Positions 47,621-60,396 of a stretch of 64,000 nt of DNA are shown here, piece after piece. Position numbers and translations under genes: made by a program. Below the pieces are notes generated by a model that was not told the DNA's origin, made no database searches, and saw only the letters and a list, made by a program, of their open reading frames with translations. The stretch spans positions 65,245,443 through 65,309,442 of the forward strand of contig OZ024722.1 of the NCBI GenBank assembly GCA_964016875.1. The letters run 5' to 3'. The DNA comes from Fallopia convolvulus. Lineage: Eukaryota > Streptophyta > Magnoliopsida > Caryophyllales > Polygonaceae. The first letter of the stretch is position 1; each line of letters begins with the position of its first letter.

Positions 47621-48290
47621 TATTAAATAATGTTATCCATTACGTATAAAATTACTAATTAATTTTTTTGTCAAAATTAAAAACTAGTGTTTGATAGTTT
47701 AAATTCAAAGGACAAATATATTCGTAGTTTTCTTTTCGTTTACGTTTCCGTAGTTATGACCAATCAAAGCCCAATAAATAAGTTTGATAGATTGAGAATT
47801 GAGATTCGACAATTGAATAAATCGATATGAAAAAATATAACAAATGAACAAAAAATCAACAGCCAAAAGCTTGGAAAATAATTGTTAACAAGGGGACATA
47901 AGTTGGGAACAGAGGATTCGGAGTCTTTTTATTAGTTGAGTGGGCGAAGTTAAGATTTATGATATTTTTCGTTTGTTACTTATTTAAAATGGAATGAATT
48001 GAAACTGTTAAGATTTTTTTGTTGAAATAGAAACGGTTAAGAGTCTTTGACATGAATAATGGTAAGTTTAAGATTTTTTTTGGTAGGATGGTAAGTTTAG
48101 GATCTTTACTACATTCCTCTAAATAAAATCTTTAATACTCGTACATACACTCCAAGCTACGTATATATATATCGATCGACAATTTATATACTCCAATTGC
48201 CTTCTCTGGTAAACTTCTCACTCCCTGCCAAAACCCAATCGTAGACTCTCGAATCCCCAAATTCCCCTTCCGACACGGCGGCGCCACCGC
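47621..48290 (+). promoter_or_regulatory. Upstream region of the 191-aa protein gene
   Basis: AT-rich DNA with short dispersed repeats of AAGATTTTTTT and GTTAAGA (47990-48100). A TATA-like GTATATATATATCGATCG at about 48162 precedes a C-rich leader (CTCACTCCCTGCCAAAACCC). The spacing to the ATG at 48291 suits a plant promoter with a short leader. Confidence 0.5.
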
Positions 48291-48866
48291 ATGGAAGAGG
48301 AAAACTCCGTCCTCAAATGGCGGAACAGCCTTCCGTCACCGGTAATCGTTCCCGCCAGTCTTAAATCCATTCCGATCACCAAACCCCACAAATCCCCTTG
48401 CCACTACTGCCTCCTGCCACCGTCAACTTCGTCGTCGTCGTCGTCTCCGTCGTCCTTCTCCTCCGTCTCCGCCGCCGCTGATTTCGATCTGGACTCCTTC
48501 AAGTCCTCTCCGATGTCTTACACATCCCTCAAAGACATCCTCCCCTCCAGCCCCGTCCTAATCCCTCCTACCCCTCCCTCAGCATCCGCCGGATCTTCCT
48601 CCGCCTTCGCTCCGGCGGCCTCCTCCCCCGGCGGCGCCTCCACTCTAGAGATCACCATCCGCAACCGCCTCGTGAAACAGGCCGCTTGGGCGTACCTCCA
48701 GCCGATGGCGTCCTCCCCTTCCGCCTCCGGGGGCCGCCTCTGGAGCTACTTCACCGGCGATTTTATCAAGCCGCTGTTGTCCTCGATCAAGCGCGCACTC
48801 GTCGATTGGGTGGCGCGTTCCTGTAATTGGATTGCCGACGCGCTTTGGCTCCTTCTTTGTAGGTGA
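48291..48866 (+). CDS. Unrecognised small plant protein, 191 aa
   Basis: Single open exon, much more GC-rich than its surroundings, starting MEEENSVLKWRNS. It has a Pro-rich segment, a Ser run encoded by (TCG)n, then SYTSLKDILPSSP and, after an Ala/Ser-rich linker, ITIRNRLVKQAAWAYLQPM. The last 35 residues are Trp- and Leu-rich and could form an amphipathic or membrane-associated helix. The two conserved-looking motifs suggest a real plant family, but I cannot name it or give a function. The last codons coincide with a donor-like TAG/GTGATA, so a downstream exon is possible. Confidence 0.65.
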   Translation: MEEENSVLKWRNSLPSPVIVPASLKSIPITKPHKSPCHYCLLPPSTSSSSSSPSSFSSVSAAADFDLDSFKSSPMSYTSLKDILPSSPVLIPPTPPSASAGSSSAFAPAASSPGGASTLEITIRNRLVKQAAWAYLQPMASSPSASGGRLWSYFTGDFIKPLLSSIKRALVDWVARSCNWIADALWLLLCR

Positions 48867-50194
48867 TATGGACATCGATGATTTTGACGGTAACGGACCC
48901 TTTTTCTTCCTGCCGTCTTTTCACGGCGTGTTCGTTATTTTATTTTTATGGTAGTGGTAGACCGTAGACGTGCTTTTGGTCGATTGGTGGGTCAAGGATT
49001 CATGGTGAGTTTTTGATTTATAAGCAAAAACAAAAGAAAGGTAACAAAAAGTTGTAAAGAAAAGTTTTTTTGAAAAAAAAGATAGTATGTTCAGATACTC
49101 TTATTTATTTTTCCTATTTTTAGGTAGTTGCCATAAAAACAAGACGAAAAAATATGATAAGAAAAAAGAAAGATGTTTGATTGGTTACAGTTAGTATCCA
49201 CTATGGTTTGGGCTGGACTGGGGCCAATAATCCTCTACGTGTACATATTTCCGGTGTGGGCCTCATCGGGCTTCGTGTGCACCGTCGTGTGATTGGGCAA
49301 CGGCGCCGCCTAATATCGCGTTGACGGAGGCATCGGCGGCGCCGATGGTTGCGGTGGCCATCGCATGAAGGGACCGCTTGGTTGACGAGGATTGGCGATG
49401 TGGGCAGGGGCGGGGCGGTGGTGTGGAGGAGAGGCCGGCTGGATATAGTCCATGGGCGGTGGCGGCCGCGGTGGAGATCCTCCCCTTCTCCTGTGACCAT
49501 CGTCATTTCTCTGCATTTTTTTAGTAAAAAGATGTGTTAGGGACTTAGGGACTATGGAGTCTTGTGTCCATGTGTATTAAGTATAAGTTTTGTTATTGAT
49601 GGAATGTGTATAAAGTTTTTAATTATGCCAAAAAGTATATGCTCGATGTTTCATTTTCATTCATATCCACTCACTCAGTTTGAGCAAATGGATTTTAAAC
49701 AATGTAAGTGTTAATTAAAACACATAGACATAGTTAAAATGAGAAGTAGGTCCCTCTTTTCACAAAACCATCAACCAAAAGGCAATATTCCCTTGCAAAG
49801 GGTCCCAATTCATTGGGTCTTCGCCCTATTAATTGAAGATCAACACTAGTGAAGTAATCAAAAATCTTGTCTCCCAGTCACCCAGTGAAACTTCTTTTGG
49901 AATTCAGGTAGAAAGTATTGTTCCTTATGTTTTAACCTAAATTTGAAGATTATAATCATTGTGAATCTGTGATGATTTATAATCATTATTCTTAAAAAGA
50001 TTAGCATGTGAATCTAATTCCCACATGTATTAATAATGCAATGTTTCTAACTCAAGTCCTCAGAACATAGACTGCTAATTTTGAAAAAATATTACCCTAC
50101 AAATGAAAAGATGAACCATACTAAAGAAAATTAAAATTTTAAAACAAAATAAATTCAAGTATTCAACACAATAATTCCCAATCATGGCTCTAAC
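48867..50194. other. Intergenic stretch with an isolated GC-rich island
   Basis: AT-rich except 49200-49515, where GC is very high and both strands are open in more than one frame. The minus strand there encodes a Pro/Arg/His-rich 68-residue frame (49516-49310) starting MQRNDDGHRRRGGSPP. It resembles no family I know and has no introns or matching promoter. It may be a captured gene fragment or chance. The rest holds nothing recognisable; the HVA22 3' UTR should lie just before 50195. Confidence 0.4.
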
Positions 50195-51982
50195 CTATGC
50201 TAGAAAAGCCATTAATTGTATATGGATATCTATATATACCTGTGGTACCCCATTGCTGCCACTCCTGAGTCTTTGAGACTGAGTTAGAATGTACTGAATG
50301 AGCTGAAAAAATGCCCCTTGACCAAGCTCAGTGCAGTTTTGCCAGTAATATATGGCCAAATCCCAGGCCCTCAATCTCAGATCCTTAAGAAACTTCTCAA
50401 TGTCGGTTTCATGGCTCGAAACAAGCGGTCGAAGAAAGGTCTCGTACACATAGCTTGTTCCCTGTTGGAGCAAAAATTAAGTTCAGATCTTTGAATGTTA
50501 TTGAGAGAGTAAGTTTTTCTGTTATGCATTAATTACCCTAGTTCTTGGGGACCATAGGTATATGATGAATGCCAATTTGAGTTCATCATATAACGGGACC
50601 CTGTGGAAAGTAAATGAAAAAAAAATCTACATTTAACAAAATGCCAACAGAGAACAAACAATCAAACATGTTCACACATTTAATGTCAAAAGGTCAGTTT
50701 GATCTTACCATGAAATGAATATGTCGCCAAACTTTTCACATACTGAGAGCATAGCAACAATTATCCTAAAAAATTGAGGAAAATCTTAATTGTCAATACT
50801 CAATACCATGTAAAATTCAGACCAAAAAAAACTTAAATACCATGCCAAAAATAGTTTTAGAACGCAATCACTTGGAATTTTATGGATTGTCCATAGAGAA
50901 CCCCTAGCCACTTACATAATACTCCCTCCGTCCCATTAAGATTATCCAAAAGGACATAAAACACAAAAATTAAGAAAGTGAAAGAATAGAAAAAGTAACC
51001 AATTGGGAGGGGAGAGAGAGTGTGATAGTGATGGGTAAAGAAGAGTAGAAAGAGAAAGAGAAAGGAAATGACTAAAAAGGATATTGGGATAAGTTTTTGA
51101 TTGGATAATGTGAGTAAAAATAAGATTGGATAGGGGTAGTATTGTAAGAAAAGTTTGATATAAAAGGAAAGTTAAAAAGATGGACAAACTTTTTGGGACA
51201 TCCAAAGAGAAATACTGGACAAACTTTATGGAACAGAGGGAGTAATAGATTGCACTCTCAAACACCATGTCAGTCAGTCACTTTCGTGCCAGAAACATTT
51301 CAATATACTAGTGGTATTGGGTGATTACTATTAGTAGTTTTATCAGCATGTGCAATCCTCATTTTGAACCGGTTTTTACTCAAAAAAAAATACTGGTATT
51401 AAACACTATTCACAAGAAGATTAGAAAAGATATTTACTTGCGTGTATAGCTCTACGCGATCGCACTGGTCTTTTTTATATGTAGTATTAGTAAGCTAAGA
51501 AATCACTAAGCAACTTCCTTACGCCTATTAATGCAAGGATTTTAATTTTATATATACTGTCATTAAATAGTTTTAAACCAACAGACCAGAAGCTGTCAAA
51601 CTTAAAATTGGATTAATTGATCGTTAATTTTTAAATCATCGATTCGAACAATTTGTCAAAATTAATTACTAGCAACTGAGCAGATGATCCAATCATATTG
51701 TAAGTATGAACACATTCGAACACGGTTTCCATTTACCAGTATTGGCACCAAAAACGAAGATCGTTCATGTCAACTCTGCTATCCTCCATAGTCCTGAAGC
51801 ATTGGAATGCGGGATATGCATATCCAAGAATCATCCTGCAAAAACCAGTTACAAAATCAAACTAATCAATCGCTAGGAAGTGAAGAAAAATCGAACAAGA
51901 TGATGAATTATCCAAATATTAATCCTAGGCAAGAGAGAAATTCGACTTACACGAGCACTCTGCTGATGAATTCCCCCAACAT
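50195..51982 (-). CDS. HVA22-like protein (TB2/DP1 family), 5 exons, ~172 aa
   Basis: HVA22 proteins are the plant counterparts of DP1/Yop1/REEP membrane-shaping proteins of the tubular ER, some induced by ABA and stress. Exons on the minus strand: 51982-51951, 51835-51737, 50765-50709, 50600-50537, 50461-50195, all in phase. Protein starts MLGEFISRVLVMILGYAYPA, continues FRTMEDSRVDMNDLRFWCQYW, then two hydrophobic hairpins (IIVAMLSVCEKFGDIFISWV, YDELKLAFIIYLWSP), GTSYVYETFLRP and a C-terminal amphipathic segment. This matches the HVA22 i/j/k subgroup. Exon 5 could splice at CACAG/GTATAT, so the last ~12 residues are uncertain. Confidence 0.9.
50920..51244. mobile_element. Stowaway MITE, 321 bp, in HVA22 intron 2
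   Basis: Insert 50922-51242 begins CTCCCTCCGTCCCATTAAGA and ends with its imperfect complement (TTATGGAACAGAGGGAG), flanked by TA on both sides. CTCCCTCCGT termini with TA duplication define Stowaway (Tc1/mariner) elements. The element has no coding capacity, although a long frame runs through it by chance. Confidence 0.93.
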
Positions 51983-52600
51983 TTTGGATTTCTATGATTA
52001 CTCTTCTCCCCTCTCAGATCGATTTCACGGAACTGGAATTCAAATTAAAAGGATCCAGAAATCCTTCAGCATTGAGAGAGAAAAAGAGAGAATTGAAAAG
52101 ATAGTTAATAAAATAATCTGTGATCGTTTGCAAAAAGAGAGTGAAAATTGAGATTCCAAAAGCGATTATAGATAAGAACCTTGAGATTTTGGAGATTGAT
52201 GATGAGTTTTCTACCTTGAGAAATTTCATCTTCAATTTAAGCGATGTAAGAAATTATAAATTTAAGACTCAGAATCAGTCAGCGTATTCAATAACGGAAA
52301 CGTCAAATTAAATCCAGATCGAATTACAGAGAAGTGAATAAACTATTACCGGACTCTTTCAGCGCGACGACTTCAGCATCAATTTCAGTTTCCGCGTAGA
52401 ATATTCAACCAGAAAATCTGATGCCGTACTTCGATCAATCGGATAATGAAGTCGAAGAGTTTAGACAAAGAGATAGAGACGAAGAGAGCAGTTGATTCTG
52501 ATTTTCTTCTTGTGGTTTGTTTAATGGGGGGAAGACTTGAATTGGGAGGAAACTCAATTGTTTAAAAAAGCTTGAGAAGAAGGGGGAATTGGGGAAATGT
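51983..52600 (-). promoter_or_regulatory. HVA22 leader and promoter region
   Basis: The minus strand between 52520 and 51983 is pyrimidine-rich with CTCTTCGTCTCTATCTC and TTCTCTC words typical of a plant 5' UTR; an intron in the leader is possible. No clear TATA box was located. Confidence 0.4.
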
Positions 52601-54640
52601 TTGAATTTTTCAATGGTTTATCGAATATAAAAAAGTGCCACTGGGGGAAATTGGATTAGCGTGATACGATAGAGAAGATTACTTGCGAAAGACGCCTTTG
52701 GCAAAAATTATTGCACGTAAAAACGAGGCGGTTTCCTTCGTTTTGGCGCCACTTTCTTTTTTTTATCTCTTTGAGCAAGACAGTTTCCTTCATATAAAAA
52801 ATCAATATTTTTCTGTGGATTATATTTGATTTAAGATAATTAGATTTGATTAGAACATCAAAGATGCCATAGTGGCGAGAATTATCAAGTTAAATTAATT
52901 TCTATTACCAAAAAAGGTTAAATTTCTTGTAGGCAGTTAATTTAAAATCACTCCGACTCTCCGAGTCGGGGCTACGGGCGGCAAATTCTTTTTCCTTTTC
53001 TTTTGTTTAATGCTTGGGCCACTGATAATTGGACTTTGTTTTGTTTAGGGTAACGAAAACTAAGGATTATAATTGGGAATGGACCACCAAACGTATATAA
53101 AGCCCTGTTGGGCCAGTAAACGTTACAGCATTGGCCCAAAAACAGAAATTTGTGAGGAACAATTTATTTCCTTTTAGCCTTTTTAGGTGCTGACTTAGGT
53201 AGTTAGCTAGGGTTGAGCAAATGGATATATCAGATTCGATCCGGTCTGGTATATCGGATATCCGGTAAATTTTTTCCTTAAAACTCCGAGTCGTTAATTG
53301 TCGTATCTTCGGTAAGAAGTATCCGTTTAGAACATATATCTAGTATTGGATATACGAACTATTCGTTTTGAAAAAATATTTCTACTATTTTTTATTTAGA
53401 CCCAATTAATATGTATGATTGACAAATACCACAATCGAATATCCGTCGAACAAGTTAAATTTTAAGAGAAATTTAGATGGTTGAAGAGAATTGAACCCAT
53501 CACAATTGTGTGTGCCAGTAAAGGCTCGTCGCCAAAATAAAAGTAACCTTCGGTTAAGAATCCGACTCTCTCTCCACCTGGTTGTTCGACGGTCCAATCG
53601 GTTGCGTCAAAGGTCGAAAATGACCACCATATCCGAAAAGAGAATGGATCCACTACCCATACTTCTGCGCCTGGTCGGGCTGCCAATTCACTAGTGCTCA
53701 TTCATTGGTGCTCTCTGATGTATTAGGTAGATCTTATATGTTTAATGATCAGCTTATAACCATTGAATTATGTTTAACTTAAAAGAGTAACCATTGAATT
53801 ATGTTTAACTTAAAAGAGTTATACGAGTAAATGGTTAGAACTTACAAGAGCAAAGGTATCGTAAGTAGTAGCAAGTGGCTAATTAATACAGTCTGTACAT
53901 GTAAATCTGGTTAAAGAAAAAATTCTAAAATAAGAAATTGAAAATGAGGCGGTTAACCCTTAACTAATGTGTATTTTGTGTTTATATAAACCCCATAGCT
54001 TCGAAAATTAGAATCAGAGTTGGTTATTTTTCATTTCTATGGTCTCAGAGTTCCAGTTGGCCACCATTGTTTAGAGCGTCATTCTCCCTTTTACCTTTAC
54101 TCTGCTCTCAATTCCGCCATTGCGTTGGATTAGAAATTCGGCATTTTGCCTTTGACCTTTCTAAGGTCTCCAAATTCCACCATTGAGTACGGTCAGAAAT
54201 TCGCTATCAGGTATGGATTCACTCTCTCATCTCTGTTTCCGAGAATTTTCTACTTTTCACATCTCGTGTTTCAAGAAGTTTCTCTCTCACTCTTTGTCTT
54301 CATTAATTGTGTGTTTCTGTGTCCCTCTCTCACTCTTTGTCTTTATTAATTGAATTGTATGTTTCTCTCTCTCCTAAGCTATAAAAAGGAGAGGAGAAGA
54401 ACAACTTTTAATGAAATGTCGATGTGGGAAGAGGGTTTTTGAACTTGCTCGCTATTTTTTGTATCCCACATTGAATTTTTTGTAGGAGGAGAGGGAAATA
54501 GTAGCTTATAAAAAGGAAAAGAGAGGAGAAGAAGGTCAATTGTCTAATGCTCAACTATAATGGGCTTTGAACCTTTTTCGTTTAATCTAAATTTTGAGCT
54601 ACTCTTTTTAGTAGGCCAAATATATATAATATTTAAGTTT
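52601..54640. other. Repeat-rich intergenic stretch, no supported gene
   Basis: 53230-53360 has many GGATATCCGG/GATCCGG-type words, common in dispersed plant repeats. The minus strand 53701-53462 is open for 79 residues (MSTSELAARPGAEVWVVDPF) without a recognised family; it may be a transposon or gene relic. The motifs (T)ATAAAAAGGAGAGGAGAAGA (54383) and TATAAAAAGGAAAAGAGAGG (54510) form a diverged repeat pair around TCCCACATTG. Confidence 0.4.
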
Positions 54641-54643
54641 TAG

Positions 54644-54752
54644 TTTAAAATTTAAAGCTTTAATATTTTTTAGTATATTCTAATTTATTTATTTTTTATT
54701 TAAAATTTAAAGCTTTAATATTTTTTACTATATTCTAATTTATTTATTTTTT
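54644..54752. repeat. ~55-bp tandem duplication
   Basis: 54644-54698 and 54699-54752 both read TTTAAAATTTAAAGCTTTAA, then TATTTTTTA, TATATTCTAATTTATTTATT, with near-identity. It lies just upstream of the LINE remnant. Confidence 0.88.
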
Positions 54753-55079
54753 GAAATATCCAATGAGGGCATCATGTAGCTCCGCCCATGGATGCAACGC
54801 GGTGGTTCAATGAGATGCCTTTGTATGGGTTGGTAGATTTAAGCAACGATGCATCAATGGAAGTGATACTACAGGGACAGAACACACTCTATTAATCCTT
54901 ACCTCCCTGCTCAGATTTGTTCAAAGCTTCAATCAGTTTTTGTTCTCAATGAACCGGATGCACATGACAAGTTTTATGGGGGCAAAACTCTAAATGGCCA
55001 GTTTACTTCCAATTCAACAGCATCACTTCTACGTAGTGGTCCTGCAACGCCACCCTCTACCTCTAGAAAGCGATTTGGA

Positions 55080-56037
55080 GAATCCCTGTACAACAACGAG
55101 CACGTAATTTTGCGTTCTTGGTTGCGAAAGGATGCATCTTATGTAACGTGAACATGGTGAGAAGAAATTGGCCAATAATCCAAAGTGTCCAAGATGTGAT
55201 CAACCGGAAAGCGTGCTGCACACTCTTCGTGATTGCCAATCGATTCATTTAATTTGGGAGGCGTTGGTTGTAAATGATCTGCCTTGTGATTTTGTCACCA
55301 TCCAATACACTATTGAATGGGTTTCTTTAAATGTTTAGTAGTGTGATCAATGGATTGTTGTGTTTACATATATGATTTGGCTCACGTGAAAATGCAGAAA
55401 TGGGTTAGTTTTTGAAGGAAAAGACTCGACTTCAACTCTTAGTGTTGTTGTTGTGCAATAGGTTGAGTGTTACGAATCTAATGCCTCTAAGCTCTAACAC
55501 GTTGTTCTGATTTCCACTCAACAGCAACAACAAATTGTCAATTGGAGTCCACCATATGCTGGTTGGATGAATCTCAATGTCGACGGTGCATCTAAGGGCA
55601 ACCCTGGCCGTTTAGGGGGTGGAGGCTTCCTTCGGACTGATGATGGGAATTGTGTGTGGGCTTTTACTTTTTCGTGTGGTTCTTGCATGGTGCCTACTGC
55701 TGAACTTCTTGCCATTCTCAATGGGTTGCAACAAGCAACAACAGGTACTCACATAAGGCGTCTTATTCTAGAGTCTGACTCGGCAATAGGTTGGACTTGA
55801 TTGATCGAGATGGATGGGAAGTTCGTCTTCGTCATGTGCGGCATGATGCCAACAAAACCGTTGATGCTTTAGCTAATTGGGCTATCACGCTCAATTCCCT
55901 TTAACCATTCATAATGTTCTGCCTCTTTTTATTTCTAGTATTGTTAATGCTGATATTGTAGGCCTTCATTTTCATGGCTAGCTGTAACTCTTCGATCTAT
56001 TATATTAAATAAAGTTAGCAACTTTTTTGATAAAAAA
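55080..56037 (+). mobile_element. Remnant of a non-LTR retrotransposon (LINE): zf-RVT and RNase H
   Basis: After stops and frameshifts, 55180-55260 encodes NPKCPRCDQPESVLHTLRDC, the zinc-binding block that follows reverse transcriptase in plant LINEs. At 55567-55790 lies an RNase H fold start: NLNVDGASKGNPG with the first catalytic Asp, AELLAI with the Glu, and LILESDS with the second Asp. The middle is deleted; the end resumes near 55795 as DRDGWEVRLRHVRHDAN and DALANWA. The copy ends in GATAAAAAAAAG (56019-56037), a 3' A tail. The reverse transcriptase itself is missing, so it cannot move. Confidence 0.8.
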
Positions 56038-58843
56038 AAGAAAGGTTTTCTGTAATGTACCTTCTAGACACATTATGACGAGCATAATTTAAAATTAAAA
56101 TTCTATAATAAAATAAAAAATATTCTAAAAAACAATTCATAAATTTTTTCTAAATCAGATGTTTTATATAAAAAAAATTGTACAATTATGCATCTGAGCA
56201 CAGATGAATGCGTAATTGCGTATCCATAGCAAATCTCTGTTAAACTGAGGAGTGAGGATACATCAATACATCGTACATTGCCCTTGGCCTTATGTCCATC
56301 TTTCCCTATTTGTTTCATTGAACTGACCAGTTGTGACCTGTAATCAATTCCTTATAATTAATCTCCTCTAGTATAAGTATCTTGGTTAAATAAATCAAAG
56401 AGCACAAAGTTTCACGTATAATATACTCCAGTAGTACTAATCTCTTCTGCCCTACAACTACAACGGTGTATTTTTTATTTATAGAACAGTCAATTATGGC
56501 ATTTGTCTCTTTGCAATTCTTCTAATTACCCCTCTAATTAGAGTGATGATGTCAATAAAACAATGATACTTTTAATTTGTATCCTAAATTATAAACAATG
56601 ATACTTTTAATTTATGCCCTAAAAACATAAGTAAAATATGTTATTTTTAGGGGCTAAATTTGTAAAAATAAATTATTAATCCTTTTAAAAATTAATACTA
56701 ATTTAACAAAACATTTTTATTTTAAAGCTTGCCAAATGGGCAAAACTGAAAAACCTTGATATGGAAACGGTACAAGTAGTTAATTTTCTTGTTCCCAAAA
56801 ACATACAATTAAGGTTGTGTCAAATTAAAGTCATTATCCTTTTTCAAAACTTACCTCAAGTTATTCCATGGTAAAATGAATGGGTAAAACTTGTTCAACT
56901 CTGTAAGAATTTACATCGGACCTTCATTTCACCCATAAATTAATTTACCGTGTCACATGGAATTTTACAAGCAATCCTCTCCTAAGTTTGGACCCAACAA
57001 ACACATGTCCAAAACTAAAGTTTATACAGAAGTTTTCTCTTACCGAAGATTTTCTCTTGGTCTGCATTTTTTAACCTTTCGATCTCACCGGCCTATACGT
57101 ACGACGTAGAAATTGGATAGACGAATTAACTTTATGCATGCATGACTTTAATTTGTTCATCTCTCGATCTCTTCGTTAAATTAATGCTTGCTTTTTAGTT
57201 CATACTTACCCTATAACATGATCTACCGTAGTAGTCGGTAGTACTCCTCTAACCTAAGATATTGTCAGTCAAAAGTTAAAACATGGGTTACATACTTACA
57301 TTGCTTCATGATTGACCGCGCATATATAAAAGGAATTACCGGCATGTGAAACTGAGCCTAACGCAAATAGACCCAAATTGAAATTTACTAGAAGTCTAGA
57401 ACCAGTATCAATTTATTTAAGACGATCTCTCTAGTACGTGTTATTTAAACCAAATTAGACAATAAGCTTTTAAGACAATTCAAAATCATGATAACTTAAT
57501 TTTAAAGGGAATGATGTAAGATCATGATGATAACTTAAATAACTAAACCCAAATCACCTGAGATCGAAAGGAGCCAAGAAATTGTACATAGCTGATTCTT
57601 AACTCTACCCATGTGCATGTGCAAGCTAAGATTAATGTACTTTGGACCAAACTTGCAGGACCAGCCATGACACTATAGCTAGTAGCTAGTGATCGGCTGG
57701 CTAGTCAAAAGAGAGGTGTGTTGGTCCCCAATTGGCCACTACTTGATTTATCACTACTTTAATTACCATGCATGACACGAACAAAATGTCATTATCTTCA
57801 TATATATATATATATTTTAAAAATGGAGAATTTGATTGAAAATTGTTGAACTTGGAAGGAAGGAGATCGAGAAGGGTGGCCTGTTTACAAGTAACATGGG
57901 CTACTTTTGATGCCTTCACATATTTATATTATCTCTTAGCCGAGAGTCTCTGCCTAATTGATAAACAGTTAAACACACTACACAACCTTGACCAAATTAG
58001 CATAATTTATAGTACTATATACATTCATTTAGGGGACTTGGAATCTCTCGATCTCTTTTCGGTCTCTCAAGATTGTTTGAAACTTTGAATCATACATGCA
58101 TGTTACTCTAATTCTAGCGATATTAGTTTAAATCCACATTTAGAAAAAAGATATATATGTTAACTAATTACAGTACTCTTTTATAATTAATGAAGGATGC
58201 ACATGATTAAGTTGGCCTAAAATATTGATCGAATTTTATTAGGGAAATTGCCAACATGTCAATGTTAACAATGTGAGATAAAAATGAATTATATAATATA
58301 TTTTAGGGATTGAAATAATTATGAATTCATTCGGCTAATTAACCCTATATATGCACTTTCTACCAATAAAATAAAATAAAAAATTAACCCTATGCACTCC
58401 CCAACTAATTAAGGATGATCCTAGTATTAAACTCATTTTTTAATTATTTTTTTTGGTCGAAGAAACTCATTATTAATTAATATAGTATGATACACTCATT
58501 AAGCATATATTTCTATCTAGGATATCAGATATTCAGATGTGCTGTGCTGTAAGGAAATAGCGACCCGTAGTACTACTCCATAGTTATGCCATAAAAAATA
58601 TCCAAGTATATACATGATCCGGGGCCACTCGAACCATTAGTGTGATTAATAGATTATGGTCATGTTATTAATGCCAAAAAGAACCAAGAGTAAAATGTCG
58701 GAATTAAAAACGGAAAAAGTTATATTTCCCGTGCATTAATAATCTTCACAAATTAACCTCTCTCTTCCTCTTTTCCTTCTACATATACACTTCTCATCTC
58801 ATTTCACCTCTTCATCTCCAAATATTATTCCTCCCAAGTAGAA
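56038..58843 (+). promoter_or_regulatory. Long AT-rich upstream region of the B3 gene
   Basis: No gene or clear mobile element. It has a (TA)n run at 57800-57815. The last 100 bases have TACATATACACTTC and a CT-rich leader (CTCTCTCTTCCTCTTTTCCT near 58759) before the ATG, suitable for a promoter and 5' UTR. Regulatory sites inside were not resolved. Confidence 0.4.
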
Positions 58844-60396
58844 ATGGAAATGAGCCTCCAAGAAAATCCCCAAACAAGCTGGTGGTTCAACAAACCCACC
58901 CAAACCCAAACCCAAAACGACACCGCTTCACCCGACGTCGACGACGGCTGCGAATTCCGCCACGTGTCCCCGTACGACAGGGAGCCGATGTTCGAAAAGC
59001 CGCTGACGCCGAGCGACGTCGGGAAGCTCAACCGGCTCGTGATCCCGAAGCAGCACGCCGAGAAGCACTTCCCCCTCGGCGGCGGCGCCGGCGACGCGCT
59101 GCTCGGGTTCGAGGACGAGGCCGGCAAGTGCTGGCGCTTCCGCTACTCCTACTGGAACAGCAGCCAAAGCTACGTGTTGACCAAAGGCTGGAGCCGCTAC
59201 GTTAAGGAGAAGCGCCTCGACGCGGGCGATATCGTGTGCTTCCAGCGGCACCGTGCCCAGCCCGAGCGCGTCTTCATCGCGTGGCGCCGAAGGGGCGCGC
59301 CCCTGGGCGCTGCGGCGCTGTGTTATAATGCGCAGCAGGGGTATTATCAGGCGCAGGATAGTGGTCTACGTGCATCTGCAGGTATGTAGATAAACTAAAC
59401 AATTTTTTTTTGTTTCTTTTACGTGGTTTGCACGCGTGTAGAGTGCGCGTGGGATTGGGGTGAATCTCCTTTGTGGTCTCCCGATTATTTGGGAAAGATG
59501 ACAAAATGTGGGCCGGCAGCCTGCAACTCGTATTCAAGACTGCCCCACTTTCCAACGTCGCGTGATTTCACGCTCCTTTTCAAAGTCCCTAGCTACTTTT
59601 TTTAGGGATTTTTATTATATTAAAATTTGGTGAAATTAAGTTAATTGCGAATCTTAGTTATTGTTAGATATTGCTAAAAAGTGGTTTACCTTTTTTAGTT
59701 TGCATCGAAGAGATTCATGAGATTTTTTTTTGTTATGTAAAGCGGCGGCGCGTGAGGGGCAGGAGGTGGCGGTTGCGGCGGCGGAGGGCTCTAACAGCCG
59801 GAGACATGTACGGCTGTTCGGGGTGAACTTGGAGTGCCAGCGTGACAACATTCCTTCATCCCAAACGACGTCGTCTGAGAGCTCCTTGTTGTCAGTTCAA
59901 CCGCAACAGCTGGGATACGGATATTACTTTGACTATAGTAGTACTCATCAACCTCCCGCAGCTCATTCTTATCACTTGGTAACGTATTATATTTCGCTAC
60001 TTTCTACTATTTGTTTATTTTGTTCCATGCTTTAATTCATTGTACCTAGTGTAGTAGTCATGTTATAAAATACGTAAGCTATAGTTAAATAATTACCTCT
60101 TAAAAAATTGTAACAGCAAACTTCTCTAAGATGCATGTTTTTTATTTCATAATTACACATTTATGCAAACCTTGAGATATTGGCCAAAGTTGTAATCTGT
60201 GTTAGCCTCATTCCAAACTAACAATTTGAGGCTGACCCATTATTGATTACAAGCTTAAACTTCTTATATTGTATATAAAGTTGTTATATATGTATGGTGG
60301 GTTCATATAATGAACAGAAATGACCAACCCATGTGAATGAAACAGGAAATGAACTTTCCACAAGGTGTCAACCAGATGGGAAATGGCTTGATTTGA
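58844..60396 (+). CDS. NGATHA-like B3 transcription factor with RLFGV repressor motif, 274 aa
   Basis: RAV-subfamily B3 DNA-binding protein closest to the NGATHA-like genes (Arabidopsis At2g36080/ABS2 group), which restrict leaf-margin and organ growth. Exons 58844-59381, 59743-59978, 60346-60396, in phase, total 825 nt including stop. The B3 domain (about residues 49-150) reads [20 protein letters not shown], then [20 protein letters not shown], then [12 protein letters not shown]. Exon 2 carries [17 protein letters not shown] is the family's TOPLESS-type repression motif. No AP2 domain precedes B3, which separates it from RAV1. Exon 1 is very GC-rich, giving open shadows on both strands. 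The short last exon ([16 protein letters not shown]) rests on phase and acceptor only. Confidence 0.92.

Noticed and set aside
50942..51268. 108-residue hydrophobic minus-strand frame
   Set aside because: It runs through the Stowaway MITE, inside an HVA22 intron; composition only reflects A/G-rich DNA.
53462..53701. 79-residue minus-strand frame starting MSTSELAARPG
   Set aside because: No family recognised, no splice partners, surrounded by repeat-like DNA; mentioned in the intergenic entry but not called as a gene.
54410..54530. U-snRNA gene promoter (TCCCACATTG plus TATA-like motif)
   Set aside because: The USE-like motif is imperfect and no U2, U5 or U6 RNA sequence follows at the expected distance.
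58882..59251. Two ~107-residue frames overlapping the B3 gene (Arg/Pro-rich + and Ala/Val-rich -)
   Set aside because: Shadows of the GC-rich B3 exon 1; neither has a family match and the B3 frame is clearly conserved.
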